Positions 27,979 through 60,029 of a DNA stretch of 64,000 nt are shown one piece after another. Numbering within the stretch: position 1 is the stretch's first letter; every line of letters begins with the position of its first letter. The stretch comes from Pempheris klunzingeri (lineage: Eukaryota > Chordata > Actinopteri > Acropomatiformes > Pempheridae). A model generated the notes under the pieces. That model had not been told where the DNA came from, searched no databases, and was given only the letters and a program-made list of their open reading frames with translations. The stretch is taken from the NCBI RefSeq assembly GCF_042242105.1, contig NC_092012.1:33075978-33139977 (forward strand), read 5' to 3'. A program made the position numbers and the translations under genes.

Positions 27979-30900
27979 GTAATATCTGATCCGTCTTTAT
28001 GAGAGCACTTATTTCTTTCATAAATTTCTTGCAACAACTCTTGCAAAATCCAACCAAAGTGTCTGTCATCCAACACCGAATCTGTTTTATTGATGGGATG
28101 TATTTTCTGGCTCCACTTGGGCCGTATCTTATCTCTTTCCCTGGGGATGACTATGATTAATAATCACAATTATTAGTTTGGATTTGAATGTCATGAAACT
28201 GCAGATTGTTAACATAAATCACAATTTGAGTTGATTGGAATAAGGCACAGTGAGCCCAGCTCCCATCAGTCCAGCCCTCCTTCTTACTAAAATGTTCAGA
28301 ACTGCGTTATGCAACTCTGGCTCTCCTCATTCAAATTATTTGCCGACAGTGTTGGGGGTCAGGGGAAATATAAAATATGTTTTATATCTATCTTTATAGG
28401 GTAGTGAGGGTGAAATCGTGTTTACTGTGTTGAGCAATACCTTCTAGCAGTGAAGGCTCTTCTCTCCTCCTGCTGTGGTTTCTGGAAGAGCTCCTAATCT
28501 GTTGGACTCGAGGACTCTTCCTGCGGGGTCGCCCCGCTAATCAGGCCTGAGCTGGTCCTTCCAAACCAGCCAAACCTCTGGCTGCCTGCCGTCTGACCGC
28601 TGGGCCACACACCCGCACGTTTGATGCTAAAAATGCCGCAGAGGAGCTCACAAATTACACTCAATAAATACAGAAATCAAATGAAACAATTTCCAAATAT
28701 TAGCCTTGCAATCTACTTTCCTGCAGTCATATAAAACTGCCTTTGTTGCTCACAGTAAATCGGTTTCCCTCAGCCTTGCCAACTCAAACAGTAATGTTGG
28801 GTCAATGGCAGCGTGGCTTGGCTTAATTAAACTCGGTGTTGATTTGCACAGACAGGGTCCAGACCAGAGAGTGGTTTGGGTCTGCTCAGAGTCCTGACAC
28901 TGTTGTTAATGGTGCCAACACTTCATTAATGCTGGCTGTGCATGAAGACACTCTCTCTCTCTCTCCTTGCCGAGTTGGGGACAAGGTTATACCAGCAACT
29001 TCCACAGACTTTCTTCAAGGGTGTGTTAAGTTCAGAGTGCGTCTGAATACGAGGACTAATACACTAACACACAATGTCCTCGTCACACATCTTATTTTTA
29101 GAAGAACACTGCAGTATTCTCGAGATCGGGCTGCAAATCAGTGTGGCTTCTTTTGCTCAGTTTTGACATCATAATGATTTTGTCCAGTTTCACATTTCCC
29201 TATTTTACTGGTACTGTTATTTTAAGACTTGAATTTTAGAGAAAAGTGCATGGTGTTGGTTGGCTGTTTGTTTGGTCTTTTCTATTCACTCATATGAGAT
29301 TCCGATTATTTGTTTATGGGTAAAACAAATTTAGGTCAGTGAGAATTCATACCGTCAGTAACAATAAGAGGAAACAATCGGATGATTTGGTGGCTACAAG
29401 TTGGAGTCAGCTTGCCTCGCTGTAGCCCGGCTGTTCAGGCTCATGTTAATTTCCCACAGAAGCACCCAGTGTGACTCACACATGGCTTTCAGCAATTATA
29501 CACCCTAATCCCAGGTGACCCGGCCGATCCCGGCTGTAATATCTTTTCTCATGCTAGCAATTTGAGTGAAAGAGAAATTACTTTGGGCAAATGCACACGG
29601 TTAACTTTAGCTTCATAATTCCTGCCCAGATTAGTCTGGAGTCAGTTTGCAGGATGGACGAGCTTTACCAGCTGCTAACACCTTCTCACCAACGCTGAAA
29701 TCACATGAGCAGTGTATCCAGGACAGGAAGTTAACATCACAATAATGTTATATCATGATGCACAAACATGTTAACATTGGCTGCATTTACAAGCTTCAGC
29801 GTATAATGAATGAAAGGCTTCATTGTGATTAAGATTAATGTGTGCAACACTTCAGGACTGATTCATTAAATGATCCTCAGACACTGAACACATGTGGGCT
29901 TGAATAGTGGCTGTTGACAGTTTGTAGTTTCCTTTATGACAAAGAACAGAAGCTGTGGTGGAAACTAATATCTGTAGAAACTCATCAAAGTACTCCAGCA
30001 GCACTGCAATGTCCGTCTCTATGCTCCGTGCGCTCTGAACACTTATATTCTCAGCTAAATGCACAACTTTGATTTTAATCCTCATGCCCAACCTTCTATG
30101 TATCAGGAGAAACGGTTCCCCTCGAGTGTCAAACGCTACAAATGAAAGACTGAGGCTTTAATCTTACCATGAAAACATTCAGCCATTTGAAATGGCTGCT
30201 TTGAAGATGGTGTCAGTTATTCATCTCCACAGATTACTCAGACACCACCTGAAATGTTGACGTAAAATGCTTCAGTGGCACACTCACTGAAAGGGCCACT
30301 CGCTAGGAGCAGTTTTTGATACTTCTGTATACAGCAGAGAGAGCGAGGAGAGACTCGTATAATGGCTCCCACTGAACTCTACTTGTCCTGTACATATAGC
30401 AACTTGAAAAGAGTGCACTGTTTACCCAGGAATCTCAGCAGAGAGATGGTAGTGTTGGAGTGTGTGTGTGTGTGTGTGTGTGTAGTTGGGGTTAGGGGTG
30501 GGAGGGTGGGAGATTGCATGAAGGACCCTCAGGATAGAGGCCTCAGATCTACTTACCATCTCCTCACAACATTAAAAGGATGATATTACTTTGCTGAAAG
30601 CACAGAATTTCAATGAGAGCAGGAACAAACAAAAATGTTAAAGAATTCATTATAATATCATTTAGTAGATCAAAAGATGGGGCTGAGGCTAGAGATAATT
30701 CTCAGTGATGAAGTTATGTGGTTCTGCAAATTCATGTGCAGAGAGAGAAGAGAGGACTGGCTGTGCAGATCTACAGTATGAACCCTGTTTGTGCTGCTTC
30801 ACTCTCTGATTCTGTTCATGTCTACTTCTAACTTTCACTTTAGTCTGTCAACATACTTTTTTTTTTTTTTTTCTGGATATGAGATATGCTAGAAGAGTCT

Positions 30901-33900
30901 AGAAGAGCAGCGTTTCCCCCAAAAGGTGGAGAAGACATGAAGGGGAGAGACCAAAACACATGACCGCGGCAGGAAACGTGGCGTGGAGCTTAAGTCGAAT
31001 GGATCCGCTCCGTGTTGAAACAATAAATAAAGAAGTGTGCTTTCATGCCAGCAATATAGCTGTGAAGTCTGAAGCTTTAGGAAGTGTTTTTTTTTTTTTT
31101 TGCACCGCTGATTTGGCTGTGAGAGTATCATGCCCATCCAAGCTGTAGAAGTCTATGGGAAAAAATGAATGGGTCTTTTATTTCCTAAACGGAGGCGCCA
31201 AAAATAGCTCCTTAAACTTTGTAACTCAATACTATCAAGCTTAGGTCAAATCCCAAAATGAAATGTAAGCACAACAAACACATGAGGAATCTGATGAATG
31301 TTGCCTCCAGATTTATCTCTGAGGACTGAAGGTATCAGTGTGTTGGTCAGGGATACTTTAGAGGCTTGAAACCTATATGTGAGTGTGTTTGGGAGGACTT
31401 GTGATTGATTTTTTCATTTGTTGTTATTTCTATTGGCCCAGCAGAGCTGCTTCCTTTCTGCCTGTTATAGATATTATACTGTACATGCTGTATGACTACA
31501 GTTTGGAAACATTTAACCAAGACAGCGTCACTTCACCTCAGCAGCTAGAGCTTTGCAGGGAAACATGACAAGAGCAGAGAGCAAAAATGAACGCAATGTG
31601 TCATTACTAAAAGTTCAGCTGAAGACCAATTAGTGTTTTTATGAAAGGAACAGAGAATGGAAGCAGAGCCATATTTTACAGGCCAGCTTGTGTTTCAATC
31701 TGTGTTGCAGGCATGACATCAGTGTCTCTGTGTTGAGACAGGAAAATCTTATCCCACTGCCACTGTCATAAAAGCAACACAATAATGAAATGACATCACA
31801 GTGGGCTGGTAATTAAATGAGCAGACTGCTGTCTTGGAGTTTTTACTAGGCTGGGCGATAGTGAGTAAGAGTGCAGCACGTTGGAGAATAATGGTCGGTG
31901 TCAGTGAATGGAACCCTTGAAGCTAAAGTCACACATTTATTAACAGTCTTTTTTAAAGAACGCATTTTATTTTGTCATTTTTGTCTCTGTCTGTTTGGTC
32001 TTCAGGCCTTGACATGAATGTATTGACTTTTCTGTGCTCTCATCTCCTCATAGCGACTCACACTTGACACGCTAAGGCGGCATCTGAGTTTAACTGACTA
32101 ACTGACCGGGGGAATCGGGTGCTGTGGCAGATGACAGTTTAAGCCATCTAATCTGCCTGGCCTTCAGCCTGGCATTAAATGGCACGGATGCTTGTGGAGG
32201 GAGATGAGTTTAATTATTGCATTTCAGGCAAAAACTCATTAGTTCAGTGACCTGCAAAGCAGCGGAGGCCAGTGTCGATACTCTGGCTGGCTGCATGATA
32301 CCAGAGGCTCGCCTGTCTGACAGTGGGTGATGAATTAATCACAGTCCGTGCTCCTGCTGTGCCTGGCAGCAGACAGAAGCAGCACTTGGTTTCCTTCCTG
32401 TCTTGAAGTGGAACATTTTAAGACTGACTTTACTGAATCTCAGGTTTTGTCATTGGGCAGATTTACAAGGAGACTCGCTTGCAGCCGTCGCCGCTGTTTG
32501 TGACGTGTGTGTGTCAACTTCTGCTTATTCAAAGATTGTGCATTGTGCCAGACCGGCATTTGCATAAGAAAATGCTAATTTCATCGTTAGTTTCTTTTAA
32601 GTAGCTGCAGCTCTGTTATGTTTTTACATAAATTGTCATTCACTTTCCCCACATCAAAGAAAACTCATTTTCACAACTGGGCATGTGGGGAGGGTCGGCA
32701 CATCGAGTGCTGCTCTAAACAGGGAAGTGTTAAACACTTCAGCCAGTAAACAAGCCCAATCTCACTCCACCTCCCTTGGGGAGCAGGTCCACCACATTGC
32801 CTGACTGTTTACCATAAGTTCCCCTAAGAACTTTTATAAAAACTTCATTTATGAGAACTTCAAAGAATACCCGGGCTTGCCGAGGGGAGGAAGAATCTTG
32901 TATCAGTCCGCCTCCTTATGCCTTGAGCAACAGAGCCTCGTTCTCTCCCTGCTGATGGATACGATGCAAATAAGCTGCTAGAGGAAGAAGGACAAGACTG
33001 AGCAAAAAAGGAGAACAAGGAGATGAGCAGAGCTGCAGGGAAGGTAAAGACATGAATAAGGAATGTGATCTGTGTCATCAGTCCTTAACACTTAGAGTGC
33101 AAACAGTGATGAAACTGAAACCCTTTCATCTTGGCCGTGAATCTCACCATGGCTGTTTCCACGCTGCCAGCCAGGACCATCTACCGAGCCAAGACGATGT
33201 TCACTCGTGCTCACATCGGAGACGGTGGTTACTTTATCCTACTGGTGGAGGAAGATTCGGGGGTTACAGAGCTTTGCATGCTGGGTAGCATTAGCTTGAG
33301 GCCTCATTGATTCACCGTTGGAGTGACTGGAGCGGGGGTCACGGCCGGGTCAACACAATTAGAGATGAACCCATGGTCTTTAATGAGGAGGAGGGATGAA
33401 AGGATTGCCAATTACTCTGTGCTGCTTTGTGCTGAAAACAACCTGGTGCTGTAAAGACCCAGCGTGATTAACCTTCTGAAGCTCCGACTTTGTTTATTCT
33501 GTACATGAGAAGACGCTAAAGGGCGGTGGCTGTTAATTAGCGCTCACAATCGTAGAACTGTTTTTCAGAATTTACTATTTTTACACTCGATGTTGCCCCC
33601 GTTTATCGGGGTTTATTGGGGTCAGCGAGCCAGCGTGAGAGGGGCCCTGCCATGCCCCCTTTCAGACTTCACACTCAAACATGACATGCACGGTACTGCC
33701 AGAGTGGAAGAAACACTTCAACAGTCTGCGAAGATTGAAAAAAGTGTCCAGAAGCCAATTAGTAGCAATCACAGTCGACAAGAAACTTCAGTCACAGTGT
33801 CTTAATGGCTATGAATTTTGACAGCTGTTATTCCAGTGGTTTCCCCTGCAACACATTAATGCAGCGTGGTTCCCTCTCTAGAGAGAGGACGCAGGGGAGG

Positions 33901-33978
33901 TGAAAACGACCGGAGTCAGAGATGCTGATGTGCTTGTGTCATCTCTGTCATCCCTGCTGCTGGGTGGTTGGCTTGGTC

Positions 33979-34366
33979 TTAAGGAAATAGCTCAATATTT
34001 TGGGCAAAAATGCTCATTTGCGTTCTTGAAGAGAGTTAGATAAGAAGACCACTTTGCGGTCTGCATGGCACATATGAACTAGAGCCAGCAGCCTGTTAGC
34101 TTAGCTTAGTAAAAAAAATAAACCTGCGAGCATCTCGAAATCTCACTAATTAGCATGTGGTATTTTCCTTGTTAATCTACACAACAAAAACTGGATTGTA
34201 AGAACGTCCAGCTGTGGTTTTATGGGGGGTTTTTGTTGGTATTAGTGGAATTTTCTTTACATTTAGACTGAGCCAGGCAAGTTGCTTCACCCCTGCCTCC
34301 AGGCTTGATGGTTTTGATCCAACTCTCAACAAGAAAGCAAATGAGCGTTGTTGAACTATTCTTTTA
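33979..34366. mobile_element. fold-back MITE with about 50-base terminal inverted repeats
   Basis: The left arm (about 33981-34040) contains TGCTCATTTGCGTTCTTG and GAGAGTTAGA. The right arm (34318-34366) is its reverse complement with few changes (CAAGAAAGCAAATGAGCG, TTGAACTATTCTTTTAA). Between them are AGCCAGCAGCCTGTTAGCTT and GTGGTTTTATGGGGGG. These words belong to a repeat present in thousands of copies in spiny-rayed fish, as I recall. There is no coding sequence. Confidence 0.75.
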
Positions 34367-37300
34367 AATCCTACGTAAGTTTAAATCAAATAACCTTTGA
34401 CTTCCTGTCTATTGATGGCCTGTTGGTGTTGAGGACAATTCAAAGCTTAGTCTGCTTTCACAGTTTGTGTAAGTCAGTTTAAATGATAAGATCAGATTAA
34501 TGAGAAAAATGATCATACTGATGTGAGTGGGAGGGGGACTTCAACTAATTCTCAGTTCAGGAAATGGGAAGGACCATAGTTGTCAGAGCTAAGAGGAAGT
34601 TGACAGTGTGTAGGAGTTTCGCCCTGTGTTTTAACTCTGTCCAGTCTTGCTGCCATCATCCTGTGGTCATGAATGATATTACTAATACTGTACTACTATA
34701 CTCCTGTTGCTTTAAGTCGGGGCATCTCTAACATTGTCAGTGTCAAAAGCTGACAGGAACACAAAGATTGGTTGATATCTGTACAAGTAATTGTTAAAAT
34801 CAGTGATTTAACATTCATTTATTCACGGAAAGTTTTATGAACGTCATGCGGCAGCTTGTTTCATAGTGCCAGTTGGTTCACTTCACATCTCCTAAGATCT
34901 ACAGTATATCAATGGTTTAAAGGGATTCTGTAAATTAACAATATATCAGTTAGTCACAAGATTAAAATCTAAGCTAAGCATCTCCTGGCCAGGTTTGGTT
35001 TTTGCGTTGAACTGTTCCCTCATTCATGTGTGCAAAGTGAGGAAAGTGTTAGTGAAGTTATTGACACCTTTATCAGCCATCAGATGCAGTGTTGTACAAC
35101 ATTCAGTATACTGCATGTGTAGAAAACTGGAAACGTTTAGGCTCCACTTACCGAGACAACAATAAGTGACATTTTGCTATTGTATAGGCATAACAGATAT
35201 AAAATCCTTTACAATCCAACCTTGGAAAGTGCGTTTCAGCGCTTCATAAAGCATGGTCACGCTTTCAAACATCCACAGGAATTGGATTTCATGGGCGAGA
35301 TAAAGGGAAGAGCGTTTGGCTGTGAGATTCGCTCGGGGGGCTTAGCACTTCTTGTTAAGGATACATCCGGGTGTGGGGGCGGGTATATTTTGAAGTTTGA
35401 GAGAGCCGTTGAGAAGGTCAGAGCAAGTATAGATTAGAAAACTACAGAGCTGTTTCAGTGATATTTTTTCAGGCCTTTGGAAATAAATAAAGAAAAAAAT
35501 AAATGTAGAAGTTATTTTCCCAAATCATAAATATCCAGAAAATAAATATTAACATATAGACCCAAAATATTACGACTTTACAAGCTTAGGACCTTAAAAC
35601 AAAGAGATTCTGTGTGGTAGCTCGGCCTGGTGTTGTGTGATGCTTGTGTGAGTGCATGTTGCTGCAGCCTGTTGGCCCGTCCTATGGGCTGGTATTGATT
35701 TTTACGTGAGCCAGATAGAGTTTCTGCCATAGTAACATATTACATCTGCATTGATCAGGACAACTTGTCTGGGAAGCACATACATGAGAGATGCAGCACA
35801 GGCTCCATCACACTCTGCTGCCTGAGATGTAGATTTATTAATCCAAAGAGAGCAAATTGTCCGTCAACGCTTGGTCGGTTTGGATTTATTTGTTCTGTAT
35901 GTGTTCTATATTTAAACTTCCATTTCTCACCAACTTTACAAACAATAAAACAGTCACAAGACAGCATGAGGACACCGGATATCTATTGTCAGTGTGAACA
36001 ATGAACCTTAAGCAGAACTACAATGATCATGTGTTGAGGGAAAAACCTGTCTCTTGGAAATTTCCCTACAAATCTGTATGCCACAGTCTTTATTATCAAC
36101 ATGACAACGAAATGTAGTTAATTAGCATGTTTTGAAAAGTCACAGTAATACGATAATTAATCCTATAATACAAAGTCCGCCTGTAGCAACTCCAGCATCT
36201 TTTTTATTATGTTCAGGCACTCACAGCATTTGTTTGAGGTTAGGACAAGATTACTCTAATATTTACAGTCCACAGTGACTTGAGGCATGAAACCAAATGT
36301 GTTATATTCATTACCATTTAACTGAAACCACAATCTTTCCCTAACCTTTACCAAAGTGACTTTGTTCCCTACAGTCAGCCCCACCCAGTGTCTGCTGTCG
36401 AAGTCCTGCACTTTGTACTCGCAGCGTCCACCACAGCCACCACAGCGTGTGCTAAACGAATCTCCCTACACTTCAAAGAAACAGCACCCATTATGTCTCC
36501 TTACAAACTTTATTTGTTAAAACAAATTACTAGTGTATACAAGGTTGACAGTTGATTAGGGATGTGAATTTCTTGGTTAGCGGCAATGTGATTAAATTCA
36601 ATTTGTCAAGTTGGCAATTCAATTTAAGAGTGATTATTAAATGTCTTTTCTCAAACTGCAATTTGATTTTAGAAACCAATTTCATTTCAGCAGCGATTAG
36701 TCAAAACTGCACACATATTTAATACAATTTTGCAATAATGTGAAACTATTCTTAGTAAAATAATGAATGAGTCATTCTTTCTCCTGCTCTCATTAGCTCG
36801 TCAGCATGTTTAATGACGCTGATATACTTGAAAGAGTCTTGAAATTTTGGGGTTGTATCCACGTGCTTGAATGCGTTTATTGTGAGTCGACAGTGGATAT
36901 CAGCTACATAAACGTAATGTGAGTTAATTAAGTGTCGACGTGAGCAGTGGCAGCCATAATGTTCAACAGTGGTGCAGCAGTAACAGAAGTATTTGTGCTA
37001 CTGCCAGTTTCACCCTTTCATCCCTGGCAGACGAGACATCGTGCGTGATTGTTGCCACCGGTTCGCTCTTTCATGTATCATGTGTGTCACAGACGTGCTG
37101 GAAAGTGCCCCCTGCTTTCCAAGGACTTTCCCAACTAGACCAAAGCACTGTGAAGTGACTGCACACAGCCACAAGGATTTAGCTGGTTCAAACTTAGCAA
37201 ATAACACAGCAATTAAACTGAACCATCACTCAAAGAAGACATGCTGAAAGATATGTTAGTTCTCGTGGAAATTGCAGAGCAGGAGATTGGTGGAAGGGAT

Positions 37301-37959
37301 TTTATTTCCTTTTCAAATCATTATTGTCTTGCCATCAAATCATCCAGATTGTAAAACAGATAAATCCTTGTGACCTTTAAATCCCAAATATGCAAGGAGT
37401 CTTTGTCTGTACACCCTGATCTGGGCTGGACGATAGCGTGCAGTCTCTTACAAACCAATAGCCATTAAATACAAATTAGGTCTTAAATGTTCAAAGATAA
37501 AAGAAAAGCAAAACATTAAATTTACGGGTGGATGGTTTATTTTCAATAGGAAGCTTTTAAACAATCACTCAAAGGGAGAAGACCACAATACTGTAAAAAG
37601 ACTATAGTAAAAATATTAGCTAGGTATTAAATGCATTTTAAATTAACAAGGGGTTTTCTGTTTAATTTGATTTATTCTCCATGTATCTGCTGTGTGGGGT
37701 ATTTAAGTGACTGGAACTCAGTTGTGTCATCTTTAAATTTAGAGGTCATTTAAATCAGCAAATAATCACCAATAAATTTCCACTGGTGCATGACAAATGT
37801 ATTTGTCCCATCTCCCAAGTCTGTGAACTGGGTCTGTAGTGGGGGTTTGGGTGGCTCAGCTCTGGGATCCACATGCTGCAGTAATCCAGAGAGGGTTAGG
37901 ATAAAGCCTGGCTTCGCCTCACTCTCTGCCTCCTCCCAGATCAGATGAGATTAGGAAAG

Positions 37960-38165
37960 AGCTAAGGAGCTCTGGGGGAAGGCAGGGCTCAGGAACGCCG
38001 AGGCTGAGGCGAGGAGGGACACAGCGAGGCAGGTGGACGCTCCTGCAGGAGGGAGAAAGCAGGAGAGCAGAGGCTCGTTCGCTCAAGACCACAGGGCTGA
38101 ATATTCATGCTGGTGCACATGAAGGAGTGCTGCTGTGGAGGAGAGTCTGGAGCCAGCTGGACAAG
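37960..38165 (+). other. mef2a: candidate alternative first exon of mef2a
   Basis: A purine- and GC-rich stretch (GGCTGAGGCGAGGAGG, GCGAGGCAGGTGGACG with an E-box CAGGTG) ends at a possible donor, ACAAG|GTGTGT, only 580 bases before the leader acceptor at 38747. No acceptor is seen at its 5' side, so it could be an internal-promoter exon. An ATG at 38107 opens a frame that would run through the splice and stop at 38772. This is inference only. Confidence 0.25.
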
Positions 38166-38746
38166 GTGTGTGTCGAACTAGATGCACTAGATTTAATTCT
38201 CTTGGTTGTTCTCAGATGGTGTGTTCTTGAGTTCTTCCTGATGTGTTTAATGTAGATCCAGTAGTCACAGATTACATTTCAAAGGGGAAAACCTAAAGGG
38301 ACTGAAAGGGAATAGCTCTGCTCTGCTATGGCAGAGCTGGTGGTTCCCTCCCTGGTAGCAGAGCGTTTGGCTTGGCTGTGCATTCCAGCAAGTTCAGCTG
38401 GGAGTGTTTGTGGGTGAGAGATCATGTCCTGCTGGTTGGTCAGTGAACAAACAGCGTTACAGTCGGTTGCATGGTAAACTTTGCACAGAATCTTTTAGTG
38501 AGTAAAAAATGTCTCCAGCAAAAAGCCGTATTAAACTAAAAGATGTGCTTTCATTCATTAAGGACAATATCTGTGGTTTAGTCCATCTCAGAGTGCAAAG
38601 ATGTTCTGCCAAAGTATGACCTTGTGATGCTTTTGTGAACGACCAAGTATCTGAATGCATTAGGTGAATATAAACGTTTGCTCCACTGTTGATACCTTGG
38701 TGGCTAAATGGATTAAGTTGACTCTGTCTCTCTCGCTCTTTTTCAG

Positions 38747-38879
38747 CAGCCATGCCAAACTGATGCAGGAGTAACAGCGCTGACCGTGGAACTATGTGTT
38801 AAGGATTGTCTCTTGAACTCTAAACTACCTGCGGCCCACTGATATTCTTCTTCAGCTGTTAGAGGAAGTTGTTTCGGCA
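38747..38879 (+). promoter_or_regulatory. mef2a: mef2a leader segment with three minimal upstream ORFs
   Basis: The exon starts after TTTTTCAG at 38746. Before the main ATG lie three complete tiny frames: Met-Pro-Asn-stop (38752-38763), Met-Gln-Glu-stop (38763-38774), whose ATG overlaps the first TGA, and Met-Cys-stop (38794-38802). All end at least 75 bases before the main start, so ribosomes could reinitiate. The main ATG at 38880 has CGGCA before it and G after it (purine not at -3 but G at +4). Confidence 0.6.
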
Positions 38880-58399
<19,520 letters not shown>

Positions 58400-60029
58400 A
58401 CCCCAGAGTCACATGACGACCCAGCGCCAGGGCAAACATAGGAAGGACACTGTCATGCAAACGAAATATTGATTTTATTGATGTGTTCCGTTATCTCTGT
58501 TTTGTTTTTTTTGTTAGTTTTTTCGGTGGTCAGATCTTCGAGCAGGGTTGAGCAAAATGAGTGAAATTTTTGGAACCGTCACAATCATCTCATGTATTTT
58601 CAGAAAATCTTCAGCGGTACTTAAAACACAACATGACGTCCTTTTTAAAATATTAATCATTTAGGCATCACAGACTGATTTCTTATCCAGCACTAAACAC
58701 AGACAAATGAAAAAAGGGGAGACTAGTGTCGTCTGTCAGTCTCGTGGCTTCATGGTTTGGGCAGTAAAGCGTGGGGAAGTGCTTCTGGATGTCCCCTATC
58801 GGGTTTCTCAGCCAATTCATTTCTGATCTTCTCAGGGTTTGAAACATTGAACGAGTCCAACGTGAAAGCAATACTCCACCCACATGCTCCTCTTTATAAA
58901 AACACTTATTTATATCAGCCAAAGCAGTATGCTGTTTTTATGTTGTTCATGTGTGTTTTTATATTGTGCACAGAATAAGACTAAGATGTTTCATTCAGAT
59001 TTAAAACTGAAAGCCATGGACACTTGTTCTGTATGTACTACCGAAATATGTTGTTATTGTTTTGTATATACTTTAATATATATCACTTTTGGTGTAACTA
59101 TATATTGTTAATCTGTCCGTTGTATCTGCCTGGATGAAATATGACACCTCCACCACATTTTACAAAAGTATATATTGTTTTTGGGTGATTACTACATTTG
59201 CAAGGCTTTGTCCTTTGTACTCAAACCAGTCTCCAAAAGTACAGAAGAAGGTTTTGATGAAGAGAACAAATCCAGCTCATATGGGACAAAATGACACCTG
59301 CTTTAATTGCAGAGGGATATGTGAATGCACACAACACTCAGACTGACGTGCAGGACGTCAGTATGACAGTGAATCAGTTCAGGTTGCTGAGGGAGAGGTT
59401 GGAGAAATGAAATGATCTGATCTGTTCTCGGCCACGGGGATTTACTGAGCGGTTGTGTGTGTGTGTGTGAGCAGTAAATGGTTAACGCTTAGAAAATGTA
59501 ACGTCTGGGTAAGTGTGAAGTAGCCTGTGTGGTGAGGAGTGCAAGAGCTGCAAGAGGTAACCACAGAGGTTCCACTGAATGCTGCTTCGGGTGGTGGTGG
59601 TGGTGGGGGGCATATCAGTCACAGGCATAAATAGAAAGCAGTGGAGGTCATGGTGCCTGGTTAAAGGGAATGCGTGAATGAGAAACTTCAGTTTTGCTGT
59701 TTAAAACACAAACACTGACATTTATAGCATCATGATGTACTGGACCAGACTGCAGTAGATGTAAACAGACTGGAACTACGTAGTTCACTGAGGGTGTTCT
59801 GGGTGGAGCAGACGTAGCTTAATCAAAGTGAAACATGACTACTAACAGACTACTATCAGAGGGTACGATATGAATGAGATATGAATGAAGTGCAGGAAGC
59901 TGAGGACTCAGGGTTGACTGGTGTTTGAAGGGAGAGGTGTAATGTGCAGAGTAACACTTCTGGTGCTGAGTGTAGGAGGAGGAAGCTCATGAATTTGTTC
60001 TTAAAGCTTAAAGTCATTGATATAATAAA
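58400..60029 (+). other. mef2a: probable mef2a 3' UTR with polyadenylation signal
   Basis: No gene interrupts this stretch. The first canonical AATAAA is at 60024-60029; a variant AATAAG lies at about 58974. An AT-rich stretch at about 58920-59120 looks more like transcribed UTR than its surroundings. The true end is unknown and more distal AATAAA words occur near 60393 and 60676. Confidence 0.4.

Larger units (their letters stand above)
27979..38746. other. mef2a intron 2 (proposed), one MITE, otherwise no gene
   Basis: About 10.8 kb. It holds a (GT)n run at about 30462-30482, T-runs at 30858-30872 and 31088-31102, a MITE at 33979-34366 and a candidate alternative first exon at about 37960-38165. 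An 87-codon open frame at 35174-35437 is listed as a finding only. Regulatory elements are likely in an intron this long, but none is identified. Confidence 0.5.
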
